8,724 bases of DNA from JANXSD01 sp043758125. Its GTDB lineage: Bacteria; Bacteroidota; Bacteroidia; AKYH767-A; OLB10. Each line of letters starts with the position of its first letter. The first letter of the stretch is position 1. The DNA lies in NCBI GenBank assembly GCA_043758125.1, contig JAYVOC010000039.1:1-8724 (forward strand), given 5' to 3'. A program made the translations under genes and the position numbers. Positions 1 through 6,597 of this stretch are shown piece by piece. The notes below the pieces were generated by a model. It saw nothing but the letters and a program-made list of their open reading frames with translations, searched no databases and had not been told where the DNA came from.

Positions 1-3000
1 TTACGGACAAATATTTCGTGGAAATCAAAATGATCAAATCGTGCAAGTTATTTATAATGTAAATGAATTAACAGGCATTGGATTACAAGCAGGAAATATT
101 ATTGATTCACTTTTATTTCAGTTTAGAAACAGAGCAAGTGCTGGTGCTGGATTTCAAAATTTTACAGTTTCGTATGCACAAGTTCCTATTGCAACACTTT
201 CATCGTTTTCTACTACTAATCCTTATGTAGGTGCATTCACGACAATTTATAATACATCTTCTTTACAAACCAATGCTCCATCTTTCGGGCAGTGGACTCC
301 TTACACTTCGCCAGTAACGCATTCTTTTAGTGGAACAGTTACATCAGGATCCGCTATCCTTACATTTGTTACACCAGCGCCAAACGTATCACCAAACCAA
401 ATATTTATTGGAGATACTATTTTTGCTACTGGATTAGTTCCTTACGGAATTGTTAGCGTGGTAGGACCAAATTCAATAACCCTTGTTAATCCTGCAACTT
501 CATCTTTCACTGGCTCTTTTACCTCAAAAAATTCTGGTGGATGGTTACGATTATCTACAACATTGAATCCATTTATTTGGAATGGAAATGATAATATTAT
601 TCTTCAAATATGTTTTAATAATGGTGCAGTAAATGCATCTGCAATCGATGAAATGTTATTTACTTCTACATCGCCTGTTAAAACTGCAGTGTTCTTAAGT
701 AATGGCTCATCAGGAGCAGCGAATGATGGTTGTACACTTACTGCTGCTTCACCTTTCTTAACATCTTCATTCGGACAATCACCGTCTGTAAACCGTCCAA
801 ATATCACTTTCCGATTTCATAATGCTACTTCTAAATTATTTGCAAATGTAGGAGGTCAAGTTGTAAATAATGCTGGCGCTAAAATGTGGATTAGTTCTAC
901 TGATTTATTAATCGGTAGTAATTTAAAGAATGATGGATTGTTCTATATTCAAGATTCATCTTACATAAGTATTGGCGGTGATATGACTAACACTTCCTTG
1001 TTACAAGCAACAAATATTCCTGTGCTGCGATCGGTAACTGGTAATACAACATTAGGTTCTCCAATTCTAACTTCCGTACTACCAAATACAAATTCTATTT
1101 ATGTTGGTGATATCGTTTCTGGAGCTGGTATACCTGCGAATGCAATCGTTGTATCTACTACGGCAACAACAATTACAATAAATCAAAATGCATCTATTAC
1201 TGCGGCATTAGTTACCACAACTATTAATAACATTACAAAACGTCCTGCCATTTTATTTAATGGAGCAAATTGGACCAACAACGGAACAATAATTCCTGGA
1301 AATAGTCGAATTACTTTTGGTACAGCAACTACTCAAACAATTGGTGGTTCAAGTTCATCAACATTCTTTGATTTCAATATGCAGAAAACAAATAATGCAG
1401 ATGTTATCACAATGAATAAATCAATAAATATAAATGATTCGATTGCGTTACGATTAGGGCAATTGCGAATGAATAAAAATTCCATCACTATTAATAATTC
1501 AAATGTATCAGCATTATCTCGTCAGATTTCTGGAACTCCAATATTAGCAACTACTGTTTCATCGTCTACAACATTTACTGTAAATCCTACAAATATTGCT
1601 GGTGTAGCCATTGGTGATTTAATTGTGAATGCAAATTTAAGTACTGCTCCAATAACACATGTAGTCGGAATTAATGGATCCACAATTACATTCTCACCAA
1701 CAGTTGCAAATGCTCTTGTACTTGGTTCAACGCTTACCTTTTATAGAGCTGGTTATTTAATTGGAGAAGATTCTTTATCAAAAGTAAATTGGCTCATTGA
1801 TGCAGTTACAGGAAATAGAACAATTCCATTTGCAAATATTACAACGAACGGTGCTGCGAATCCATTACATATTCCAATCAATTTTAGCTTAGCTGTTACC
1901 AACGCAGTAGATATGGATACTGTTTCGTTTGCTACTTATAAAGCTATAACAAATATTCCATTGCCACCAACGGTTACTCATTTAAATTCTGCGGGACCTG
2001 CAGTTAAAACCTATACCGGAACAACAACTATTGGAAGCAATATCTTAACTGCAATGTCAAGTATTATTGGTGTGTTGGCGGGAGACCAAGTTACTGGACC
2101 AGGTATTCCCGCAGGCGCCACTGTACTTTCTAGTTCAGGAAGTACAATTACTTTACAAGTTGGACAAAACGCAACAGTAACTGCTACTGGAGTAAGTATT
2201 TCTTTTGGTGTAGGAATAGCTGCAGGAAATAACAATGATATTTATACTGCTGATCGCTTTTGGATAGTAAGTAAAACAAGTGCTTCAGTAAATACTATAA
2301 CAGGAAATACAACAACAGGATCAACGATAATTTCTGTGGTCAATCCAAGCACTACTGGAATTACTGTAGGACAAACTGTTTTTGGAACTGGCATCGCTGC
2401 AGGAACAACTGTAGTTTCTGTTACTGCAACAACAATTACTTTAAGTGTTGCTGCTACTCAAACAATTTCCGGAAATTATATCGCATTTAATTATCCATTA
2501 ACAGCATTATCATTTACAATAGCGTATGATGAAAGACCATGTGCAAATGCAGTTTCTCCCTATACTTGTTCGAATTCAATTACAAATCCATTTCGACCTC
2601 AACCGTGGTTCAAACAAACAACACCAAGTAACATTGCAACATGGAATAGATTGCAATACACGGGAACGCCGTTTACCTTTTCGAATTTTGTAATTAACAC
2701 GCTTAATAATACAAATTACAATGTAGCAGTAACGAATTATCCTTGGATGTTTGGCAATTATACTCCTTGGGCTGTTACTACTCAAAATCAACCTTTAGGT
2801 TCTCAAACAAATATCCCCATTCCTATAATTTCATCTTTCACACCAACATCAGCAGCTGCAACTGATACTGTAAAAATATTTGGTTCAAATTTTAATGGCG
2901 CAACCAATGTAAAATTTAAAGGAATAAATGCAGCCTCATTTAATATTATTTCTAATACTCAAATTAATGCTATCGTAGCAGGAGGAGCTTCGGGATTTGT

Positions 3001-4378
3001 ATCAGTTACGAATTCAAGCGGTAAAGATTCTTTAAGCGGATTTAATTTCTTATTCCCAAAAGCTTCACTTTCAGGATCATCATCAGCATGTTTAAATGAT
3101 ACAACACGAAAAATTACATTTATTGGTAGTCGTGGTAAAGCACCATTTATATTTACCTATACTATTAATGGTGGCTCCACTAATACTGTTACCTCCAACA
3201 ACGGAAATAGTTATCTGTTTTCTGTGCCAACCAATATTGCAGGAACATTTAATTATGCATTAACATCAGTAATCGATAGCTATGGTAATTCGCAAATTCA
3301 AACTGGAAATATAATCGTAACTGTTAGCTCCAGTGCACCAGCAATACCAGGTACAATTACTGGAAATGCAAAACCATGTCCTGGTGATACAGGAGTTATT
3401 TATTCCATAGTAACTGTTGCAAATGCAAATTCCTACAACTGGTTAGTTCCTGCAGGTTGTACAATTACATCAGGAAGTGGGACTACTTCAATTAAAGTAA
3501 ATTTTGCTTTATCATTTAATAATGGAACGGTTTCCGTTTCTGCAGCGAATGGTTGTGGAACGAGTACTCCAAAATCAAAATATCTTTCGAAAAATATTCC
3601 TGGAACACCATCAGTAATTAGTGGTCTCACTGTTGCAGTTTGTGGTGGAAGTACGAATACTTATTCGATATCAGTTTTAAATGCTGCAACAACTTATAAA
3701 TGGATTGTTCCCGCAGGTATAATAATCAATAGTGGACAAGGTACAACATCAGCAAGTTTAACTTTTCCAGCAAATTTTATTTCAGGAACAATATCTGTTG
3801 CTGGAGGAACTAGTTGTGGATTTGGCACTGCACGTACACTATTAATAAGATCGATTCCCGCTACTCCACTTTCAATTACAGGACCAATAACTGTTTGTGC
3901 AAATCAAGTTGCTGTTACGTATAGTACAGCTCTCATTACCGGTGCTAATTCCTATTCATGGCTAGTACCTAGCGGTGCCACTATTACTTCAGGACAAGGC
4001 ACAAATTCTATTGTGATGAATTACGGCCTTACAGGTGGAAATGTAAAAGTGAAAGGAATAAATGCTTGCGGTGCTGGAATTAATAAAGTTCTTGCAGTTA
4101 CAATCGTTTGTAGAGAAGGATTAGATGATAATGATTATGAAATTCGGATCTATCCAAATCCAAGTAACTCCACATTTATAATTGATACTCATTTTTTAAA
4201 TGATGAAAATTATAACCTTGTTGTGAAAGATGTGTTAGGTAGAGATGTTGAGAAATACGAATATATTATTTCAAAAAACTCTTTCACATTTGGTAAAGAA
4301 TTAATGGATGGAATATACTTCGCAGAAATCACTAAAGACAATTATCACAAAATAATTAAAGTGATCAAAAGCAAATAA
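1..4378 (+). CDS. Large T9SS-secreted, adhesin-like multidomain protein (5' partial)
   Basis: The frame is open to the left edge (first full codon at base 2; 1458 residues visible), so the N-terminus and signal peptide lie outside the window. Visible order: a beta-rich N-terminal domain (about 2-830, with motifs such as ELTGIGLQAG and PFIWNG) typical of Bacteroidota surface proteins; further filamentous beta-rich sequence with the familiar TQTIGGS and TADRFWIV motifs; five copies of a Gly/Thr-rich module inserted among these; an IPT/TIG domain; four Ig/PKD-like domains; and a C-terminal T9SS type A sorting domain with YPNP and a final KIIKVIKSK. Known for this class: such cargo is exported by Sec, crosses the outer membrane through T9SS, and is then anchored or released, usually as an adhesin or matrix protein. 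No catalytic domain is visible. Binding to a surface or polymer is inference. It is transcribed alone and ends at a strong terminator. The GTG at 41 is not a credible start because homologous-looking sequence continues upstream of it. Confidence 0.9.
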   Translation, partial: YGQIFRGNQNDQIVQVIYNVNELTGIGLQAGNIIDSLLFQFRNRASAGAGFQNFTVSYAQVPIATLSSFSTTNPYVGAFTTIYNTSSLQTNAPSFGQWTPYTSPVTHSFSGTVTSGSAILTFVTPAPNVSPNQIFIGDTIFATGLVPYGIVSVVGPNSITLVNPATSSFTGSFTSKNSGGWLRLSTTLNPFIWNGNDNIILQICFNNGAVNASAIDEMLFTSTSPVKTAVFLSNGSSGAANDGCTLTAASPFLTSSFGQSPSVNRPNITFRFHNATSKLFANVGGQVVNNAGAKMWISSTDLLIGSNLKNDGLFYIQDSSYISIGGDMTNTSLLQATNIPVLRSVTGNTTLGSPILTSVLPNTNSIYVGDIVSGAGIPANAIVVSTTATTITINQNASITAALVTTTINNITKRPAILFNGANWTNNGTIIPGNSRITFGTATTQTIGGSSSSTFFDFNMQKTNNADVITMNKSININDSIALRLGQLRMNKNSITINNSNVSALSRQISGTPILATTVSSSTTFTVNPTNIAGVAIGDLIVNANLSTAPITHVVGINGSTITFSPTVANALVLGSTLTFYRAGYLIGEDSLSKVNWLIDAVTGNRTIPFANITTNGAANPLHIPINFSLAVTNAVDMDTVSFATYKAITNIPLPPTVTHLNSAGPAVKTYTGTTTIGSNILTAMSSIIGVLAGDQVTGPGIPAGATVLSSSGSTITLQVGQNATVTATGVSISFGVGIAAGNNNDIYTADRFWIVSKTSASVNTITGNTTTGSTIISVVNPSTTGITVGQTVFGTGIAAGTTVVSVTATTITLSVAATQTISGNYIAFNYPLTALSFTIAYDERPCANAVSPYTCSNSITNPFRPQPWFKQTTPSNIATWNRLQYTGTPFTFSNFVINTLNNTNYNVAVTNYPWMFGNYTPWAVTTQNQPLGSQTNIPIPIISSFTPTSAAATDTVKIFGSNFNGATNVKFKGINAASFNIISNTQINAIVAGGASGFVSVTNSSGKDSLSGFNFLFPKASLSGSSSACLNDTTRKITFIGSRGKAPFIFTYTINGGSTNTVTSNNGNSYLFSVPTNIAGTFNYALTSVIDSYGNSQIQTGNIIVTVSSSAPAIPGTITGNAKPCPGDTGVIYSIVTVANANSYNWLVPAGCTITSGSGTTSIKVNFALSFNNGTVSVSAANGCGTSTPKSKYLSKNIPGTPSVISGLTVAVCGGSTNTYSISVLNAATTYKWIVPAGIIINSGQGTTSASLTFPANFISGTISVAGGTSCGFGTARTLLIRSIPATPLSITGPITVCANQVAVTYSTALITGANSYSWLVPSGATITSGQGTNSIVMNYGLTGGNVKVKGINACGAGINKVLAVTIVCREGLDDNDYEIRIYPNPSNSTFIIDTHFLNDENYNLVVKDVLGRDVEKYEYIISKNSFTFGKELMDGIYFAEITKDNYHKIIKVIKSK
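323..529 (+). repeat. Inserted Gly/Thr-rich module, copy 1
   Basis: This is an in-frame copy of a module with the pattern G-T-x-T-x-G-S-x-I-L, then I-G-D-x-I-x-A-x-G, then S-I-T-L (seen here as SGTVTSGSAIL, FIGDTIFATGL and NSITLV). It lies between FTTIYN and GGWLRLSTTLNPFIW, which in related Bacteroidota proteins belong to one continuous N-terminal domain. It is a protein-level repeat; at DNA level it has diverged strongly from the other copies. Confidence 0.65.
1031..1225 (+). repeat. Inserted Gly/Thr-rich module, copy 2
   Basis: A clear copy of the module: TGNTTLGSPILT, YVGDIVSGAGIPANAIVV, TATTITI. It lies between GDMTNTSLLQATNIP and a segment reading RPAILFNGANWTNNG, where a plain filament-type beta sequence would normally be continuous. 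It shares the 14-base stretch gcaacaacaattac with copy 5 at the same place in the module. Confidence 0.75.
1523..1744 (+). repeat. Inserted Gly/Thr-rich module, copy 3 (most diverged)
   Basis: The most diverged copy, recognised by SGTPIL, VAIGDLIVNANL, HVVGINGSTITF. The second half of the pattern is kept, while the G-I-P-A-G core is replaced by NLSTAP. It sits between SNVSALSR and AGYLIGEDSLSKVNW, two pieces that normally join directly (alanine-leucine-serine-arginine followed by threonine or alanine-glycine-tyrosine) in Bacteroidota cargo proteins. Confidence 0.55.
2006..2212 (+). repeat. Inserted Gly/Thr-rich module, copy 4
   Basis: A clear copy: TGTTTIGSNILT, LAGDQVTGPGIPAGATVL, GSTITL. 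It lies just upstream of the conserved TADRFWIV segment and directly after PTVTHLNSAGP. Only about 25 residues separate it from copy 5. Confidence 0.75.
2288..2488 (+). repeat. Inserted Gly/Thr-rich module, copy 5
   Basis: The copy closest to the consensus: TGNTTTGSTIIS, TVGQTVFGTGIAAGTTVV, TATTITL. It separates TADRFWIVSKTSAS from ALSFTIAYDERP, which are adjacent strands in related proteins without the module. Confidence 0.75.
2819..3052 (+). other. IPT/TIG domain of the T9SS cargo protein
   Basis: A stretch of about 78 residues with the IPT/TIG hallmarks: PIISSFTPTSAAATDTVKI (Pro followed by a turn and a hydrophobic strand), then GSNFNGATNVKFKGINA, TQINAIVAGGASG and FVSVTNSSG near the end. 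These immunoglobulin-like folds act as spacers or binding units in surface proteins. It follows the last inserted module and marks the start of the Ig-like stalk. Confidence 0.8.
3062..3334 (+). other. Ig-like domain of the cargo stalk
   Basis: A segment of about 91 residues of the Bacteroidota type: a Cys-containing first strand (SSACLND), then APFIFTYTINGGSTNTV, VPTNIAGTFNYALTSV and a Tyr/Gly/Asn turn. It is a structural spacer, and its sequence is unlike the three repeats that follow. Confidence 0.6.
3347..4108 (+). repeat. Three tandem PKD-like repeats
   Basis: Three consecutive repeats of 83-86 residues (3347-3595, 3596-3853, 3854-4108). Each has a Pro-rich entry (IPGT or IPAT), a Cys near the start, a Tyr-x-Trp core (SYNWLVPAG, TYKWIVPAG, SYSWLVPSG), ITSG or INSG with SGQGT, and a closing Cys-Gly (GCGTS, SCGFG, ACGAG). 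The two cysteines per repeat could form a disulfide after export. This is the stalk that normally precedes a T9SS sorting domain. Confidence 0.8.
4109..4375 (+). other. T9SS type A C-terminal sorting domain
   Basis: The last 89 residues match the type A signal family: IRIYPNPSNSTFIID (4142 onward, YPNP at 4151-4162), the central NLVVKDVLGRDV, and the closing GIYFAEI with KIIKVIKSK. Known role: recognised by the type IX translocon and usually removed by the PorU sortase as the protein reaches the surface. It implies that the organism has a T9SS elsewhere in its genome. Confidence 0.92.
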
Positions 4379-4404
4379 TTATTGATTCTTAAATGCAAAA
4401 CAAT

Positions 4405-4449
4405 AAACATCTAGTGCGAAATATGAATACCATTTCGCACTAGATGTTT
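4405..4449. terminator. Bidirectional intrinsic terminator
   Basis: Perfect 18-bp inverted repeat (arms 4405-4422 and 4432-4449, 9-base loop 4423-4431) between two convergent genes. T-rich tails follow on both strands (TTTTATTT on plus; TTATTGTTTT on minus). It lies 26 bases after the stop of the large secreted protein and just beyond the stop of the small minus-strand gene. Confidence 0.9.
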
Positions 4450-4453
4450 TATT

Positions 4454-4774
4454 TCATTCTGGTTCTTCCAACCCCAATTTCAAATACACATCCTTTTCAA
4501 ATTCGCGACCTTCCAATAATTCTTCTTCATCAAGCTCGTCATCAATCAATGTGTACTTGTGCAATGCCCCAAATAATTCATAATTGAATTCTAATTGTAA
4601 CGAAAATTCTTGATCCGAAATTTCGATAAGTTCTTTGTTAAGTGTTGCTAAAAAATTCAACGCATTGTTACGTGCAACAAGAATATCTTTATCACGAAAA
4701 TTTTTTTCATTGTATTCGTCATCCGATAAATGCGTGTAAATAACACGGTAAAAGAATTTGTGATTTTCGTACAT
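4454..4774 (-). CDS. Small acidic hypothetical protein
   Basis: I do not recognise this 106-residue protein. The ATG at 4774 is chosen over the TTG directly before it. There is no signal peptide and no hydrophobic segment, so it should be cytoplasmic. The N-terminal half is aromatic and mixed-charge (ENHKFFYRVIYTHLSDDEY), the middle looks helical (ARNNALNFLATLNKELIEI), and the C-terminal third is very acidic (LIDDELDEEELLEGREFEKD). No cysteine, no obvious catalytic motif. Composition is like that of its neighbours, and clean termination at both ends argues for a real gene. It stands alone, convergent with the secreted protein and divergent from the ABC-F gene. No Shine-Dalgarno is visible; a near-consensus -7 box (GATCTTTG) lies only 5 bases before the ATG, too close for a normal leader. 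Confidence 0.7.
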   Translation of the reverse strand: MYENHKFFYRVIYTHLSDDEYNEKNFRDKDILVARNNALNFLATLNKELIEISDQEFSLQLEFNYELFGALHKYTLIDDELDEEELLEGREFEKDVYLKLGLEEPE

Positions 4775-4860
4775 CAACGCAAAGATCGTTTAATTATGAA
4801 AATTGATATTATCAAAACTTCTTATATTTTAAATGATATTGGCCGTTAAAGAAGAAATTA

Positions 4861-4892
4861 TTAGCTAATTAGGAGGCTTATCCGTAATTTTG
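4861..4892 (+). promoter_or_regulatory. Bacteroidota-type promoter of the ABC-F gene
   Basis: TAATTTTG at 4885-4892 matches the Bacteroidota -7 consensus TAnnTTTG exactly. A TTAG at 4861-4864, 20 bases upstream, could serve as the -33 element (consensus TTG or TTTG, so a weak match). Transcription would begin near 4899, giving a leader of under 20 bases without a Shine-Dalgarno sequence, which is usual in this phylum. Confidence 0.6.
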
Positions 4893-4916
4893 CAGCCCCA
4901 AATAAATTACTAGTCA

Positions 4917-6548
4917 ATGATTTCAACGTCTAATTTATCCTTACGCTACGGCAAACGAGTGCTATTTGAAGAGGTAAATATTAAATTCACCCCTGGAAAC
5001 TGCTACGGTGTAATCGGTGCAAATGGTGCCGGAAAATCTACTTTTCTAAAAATACTTTCTGGAGAAATTGACCCTTCAAGTGGACAAGTATCCATCACTC
5101 CTGGCGAGCGAATGAGTGTTTTGACTCAAAATCACTTCGAATTCGACAGTTACTCCGTTTTGAATACTGTTTTAATGGGGAATAAAAAGCTGTTAGATAT
5201 CATTCAAGAGAAAGATGCTATTTATGCTAAAGCAGATTTTGATGAGGCTGATGGTGTGAGAGCCGGCGAATTGGAAAATGTTTTTGCGGAGATGGATGGC
5301 TGGAATGCAGAAAGTAATGCTGCTAGTTTGTTAAGCGATTTAGGCGTAAAAGAAGATTTCCATGGACGATTGATGGGAGAAATTAGTGGAAAAGAGAAGG
5401 TTCGTGTTTTATTAGCACAAGCTTTATTCGGTAATCCTGATATTTTATTATTAGATGAGCCTACCAACGATTTAGATGTTGAAACGATTTCATGGCTAGA
5501 AAACTTCCTTGCAGATTTTCAAAATACAGTGATCGTTGTTTCCCATGATCGACATTTCCTTGATGCAGTTTGTACACATGTTGCCGATATTGATTTTAAT
5601 AAAATTCAACTGTACACAGGTAATTATACTTTTTGGTATGAATCAAGTCAACTTGCATTACGCCAACGTTCTGATCAAAATAAAAAGGTAGAAGATAAGC
5701 GCAAAGAGTTGCAAGATTTCGTTGAGCGATTTTCTGCTAATGCTTCTAAATCTCGACAAGCAACAAGTCGTAAAAAATTGCTTGAGAAATTAGTTATTGA
5801 TGACATCAAGCCTTCAACTAGAAAATATCCAGGTATCATTTTCAAAGCTGATCGTGATTGTGGCGATCAATTATTAGCTGTTGAACATCTTTCAAAAAAT
5901 GATCCTGATGGCAATGTATATTTTTCTGATATCACTTTCAGTGTAGCGAAAGGAGATAAAATTGTTGTGCTTTCTAAAGAGCATAAAGCAATCACAACCT
6001 TCTTTGAAATCATCACTGATGCTGAGAAAGCAGATGCCGGTTCATTCTTGTGGGGAAGTACGATTACACGGTCTTATTTACCTAATGAGAATAACAAATT
6101 CTTTACGGAAGATTATAATTTGATCGATTGGTTGCGTCAATTTTCAAAAGATAAAGAAGAGACTTTTGTTCGTGGGTTTTTAGGCAAGATGTTGTTTTCA
6201 GGAGAAGAAACATTTAAGAAATCAAATGTGCTTTCAGGAGGAGAAAAAGTTCGTTGCATGGTTTCGCGTATGATGCTTACAAATGCAAATTGCTTAATTT
6301 TAGATGAGCCAACAAATCACTTAGATCTTGAATCAATCACTGCATTCAACGATGCATTAAAGGATTGGAAACATATTGCATTGTTTACTTCGCATGATCA
6401 TGAATTTGTATCTACTGTTGCAAATAGAATTATTGAATTAACACCAAATGGTGTAATCGATAAATACATGAGTTATGATGAGTATTTAGCTGATGAAAAT
6501 ATAAAAGCATTGCGCGAAAAAATGTATCAATACGACATGTCGTATTGA
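4917..6548 (+). CDS. ybiT: ABC-F family ATPase, YbiT type
   Basis: Two fused nucleotide-binding domains, 543 residues, no transmembrane segment. The whole length resembles E. coli YbiT (about 530 residues), including the linker FVERFSANASKSRQATSR (269-285). ABC-F proteins bind the ribosomal E site and use ATP to adjust stalled or starting ribosomes; YbiT is a translation factor, not a transporter. NBD1: Walker A GANGAGKST (34-42), Q-loop Q71, signature degraded to EISGKEK (155-161), Walker B ILLLDEP (176-182), switch H210. NBD2: the Walker A position reads VLSKEHKAITT (351-361) and lacks the GxxxxGK[ST] pattern; signature LSGGE (439-443), Walker B with D463/E464 and switch H493 are intact. 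One composite ATP site is therefore complete and the other degraded. The ATG at 4917 fits both the family N-terminus and the promoter. The last eight residues lie within a 34-bp palindrome. It is a monocistronic unit with its own promoter and terminator. Nothing indicates an antibiotic-resistance subtype. Confidence 0.92.
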   Translation: MISTSNLSLRYGKRVLFEEVNIKFTPGNCYGVIGANGAGKSTFLKILSGEIDPSSGQVSITPGERMSVLTQNHFEFDSYSVLNTVLMGNKKLLDIIQEKDAIYAKADFDEADGVRAGELENVFAEMDGWNAESNAASLLSDLGVKEDFHGRLMGEISGKEKVRVLLAQALFGNPDILLLDEPTNDLDVETISWLENFLADFQNTVIVVSHDRHFLDAVCTHVADIDFNKIQLYTGNYTFWYESSQLALRQRSDQNKKVEDKRKELQDFVERFSANASKSRQATSRKKLLEKLVIDDIKPSTRKYPGIIFKADRDCGDQLLAVEHLSKNDPDGNVYFSDITFSVAKGDKIVVLSKEHKAITTFFEIITDAEKADAGSFLWGSTITRSYLPNENNKFFTEDYNLIDWLRQFSKDKEETFVRGFLGKMLFSGEETFKKSNVLSGGEKVRCMVSRMMLTNANCLILDEPTNHLDLESITAFNDALKDWKHIALFTSHDHEFVSTVANRIIELTPNGVIDKYMSYDEYLADENIKALREKMYQYDMSY

Positions 6549-6554
6549 TACATT
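6521..6554. repeat. 34-bp perfect palindrome spanning the ABC-F stop codon
   Basis: Bases 6521-6536 (aatgtatcaatacgac) and 6539-6554 are exact inverse complements with only AT, itself palindromic, between them. The palindrome encodes the C-terminal MYQYDMSY and the TGA stop, and extends 6 bases beyond it. No T-run follows directly on the plus strand, so it is not by itself a standard terminator. Confidence 0.9.
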
Positions 6555-6555
6555 A

Positions 6556-6596
6556 AAAATCAGTAATGCCAAGAAAGGTCTGGCGTTACTGATTTT
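6556..6596. terminator. Bidirectional intrinsic terminator
   Basis: A 16-bp stem (6556-6571 with 6581-6596), perfect except for one position that is a G-U wobble in the plus-strand RNA, with a 9-base loop at 6572-6580. The tail is TTTTATTATTT on plus and TTTTTAA on minus. It serves the convergent ABC-F and LipL32-like genes, whose stop codons lie on either side of it. Confidence 0.88.
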
Positions 6597-6597
6597 A

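Noticed and set aside
41..43. GTG as the start of the large secreted protein
   Set aside because: The frame is open to the left edge and the residues before it (YGQIFRGNQNDQI) continue the same N-terminal domain; a T9SS cargo also needs a signal peptide, which is absent here.
323..2488. Prophage tail gene, because the repeated module resembles some phage tail proteins
   Set aside because: The gene ends in a T9SS sorting domain and Ig/PKD-like repeats, and no other phage gene is nearby.
604..3630. Several minus-strand open frames of 65-74 codons opposite the secreted protein (604-807, 2011-2235, 2576-2791, 3433-3630)
   Set aside because: They are antisense shadows of a repeat-rich gene: low-complexity translations, no ribosome-binding sites and no promoters.
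4780..4787. GATCTTTG as promoter of the small acidic gene
   Set aside because: One mismatch to the consensus, only 5 bases before the ATG, and the nearest TTTTG is 25 bases upstream, outside the usual spacing.
5222..5467. Minus-strand open frame of 81 codons within the ABC-F gene
   Set aside because: Antisense to the conserved NBD1 signature and Walker B region; the translation is Ser/Ala/Lys-rich without motifs.
4917..6548. Antibiotic-resistance ABC-F protein
   Set aside because: The linker and overall sequence are of the housekeeping YbiT type; no resistance-type long interdomain arm is visible.
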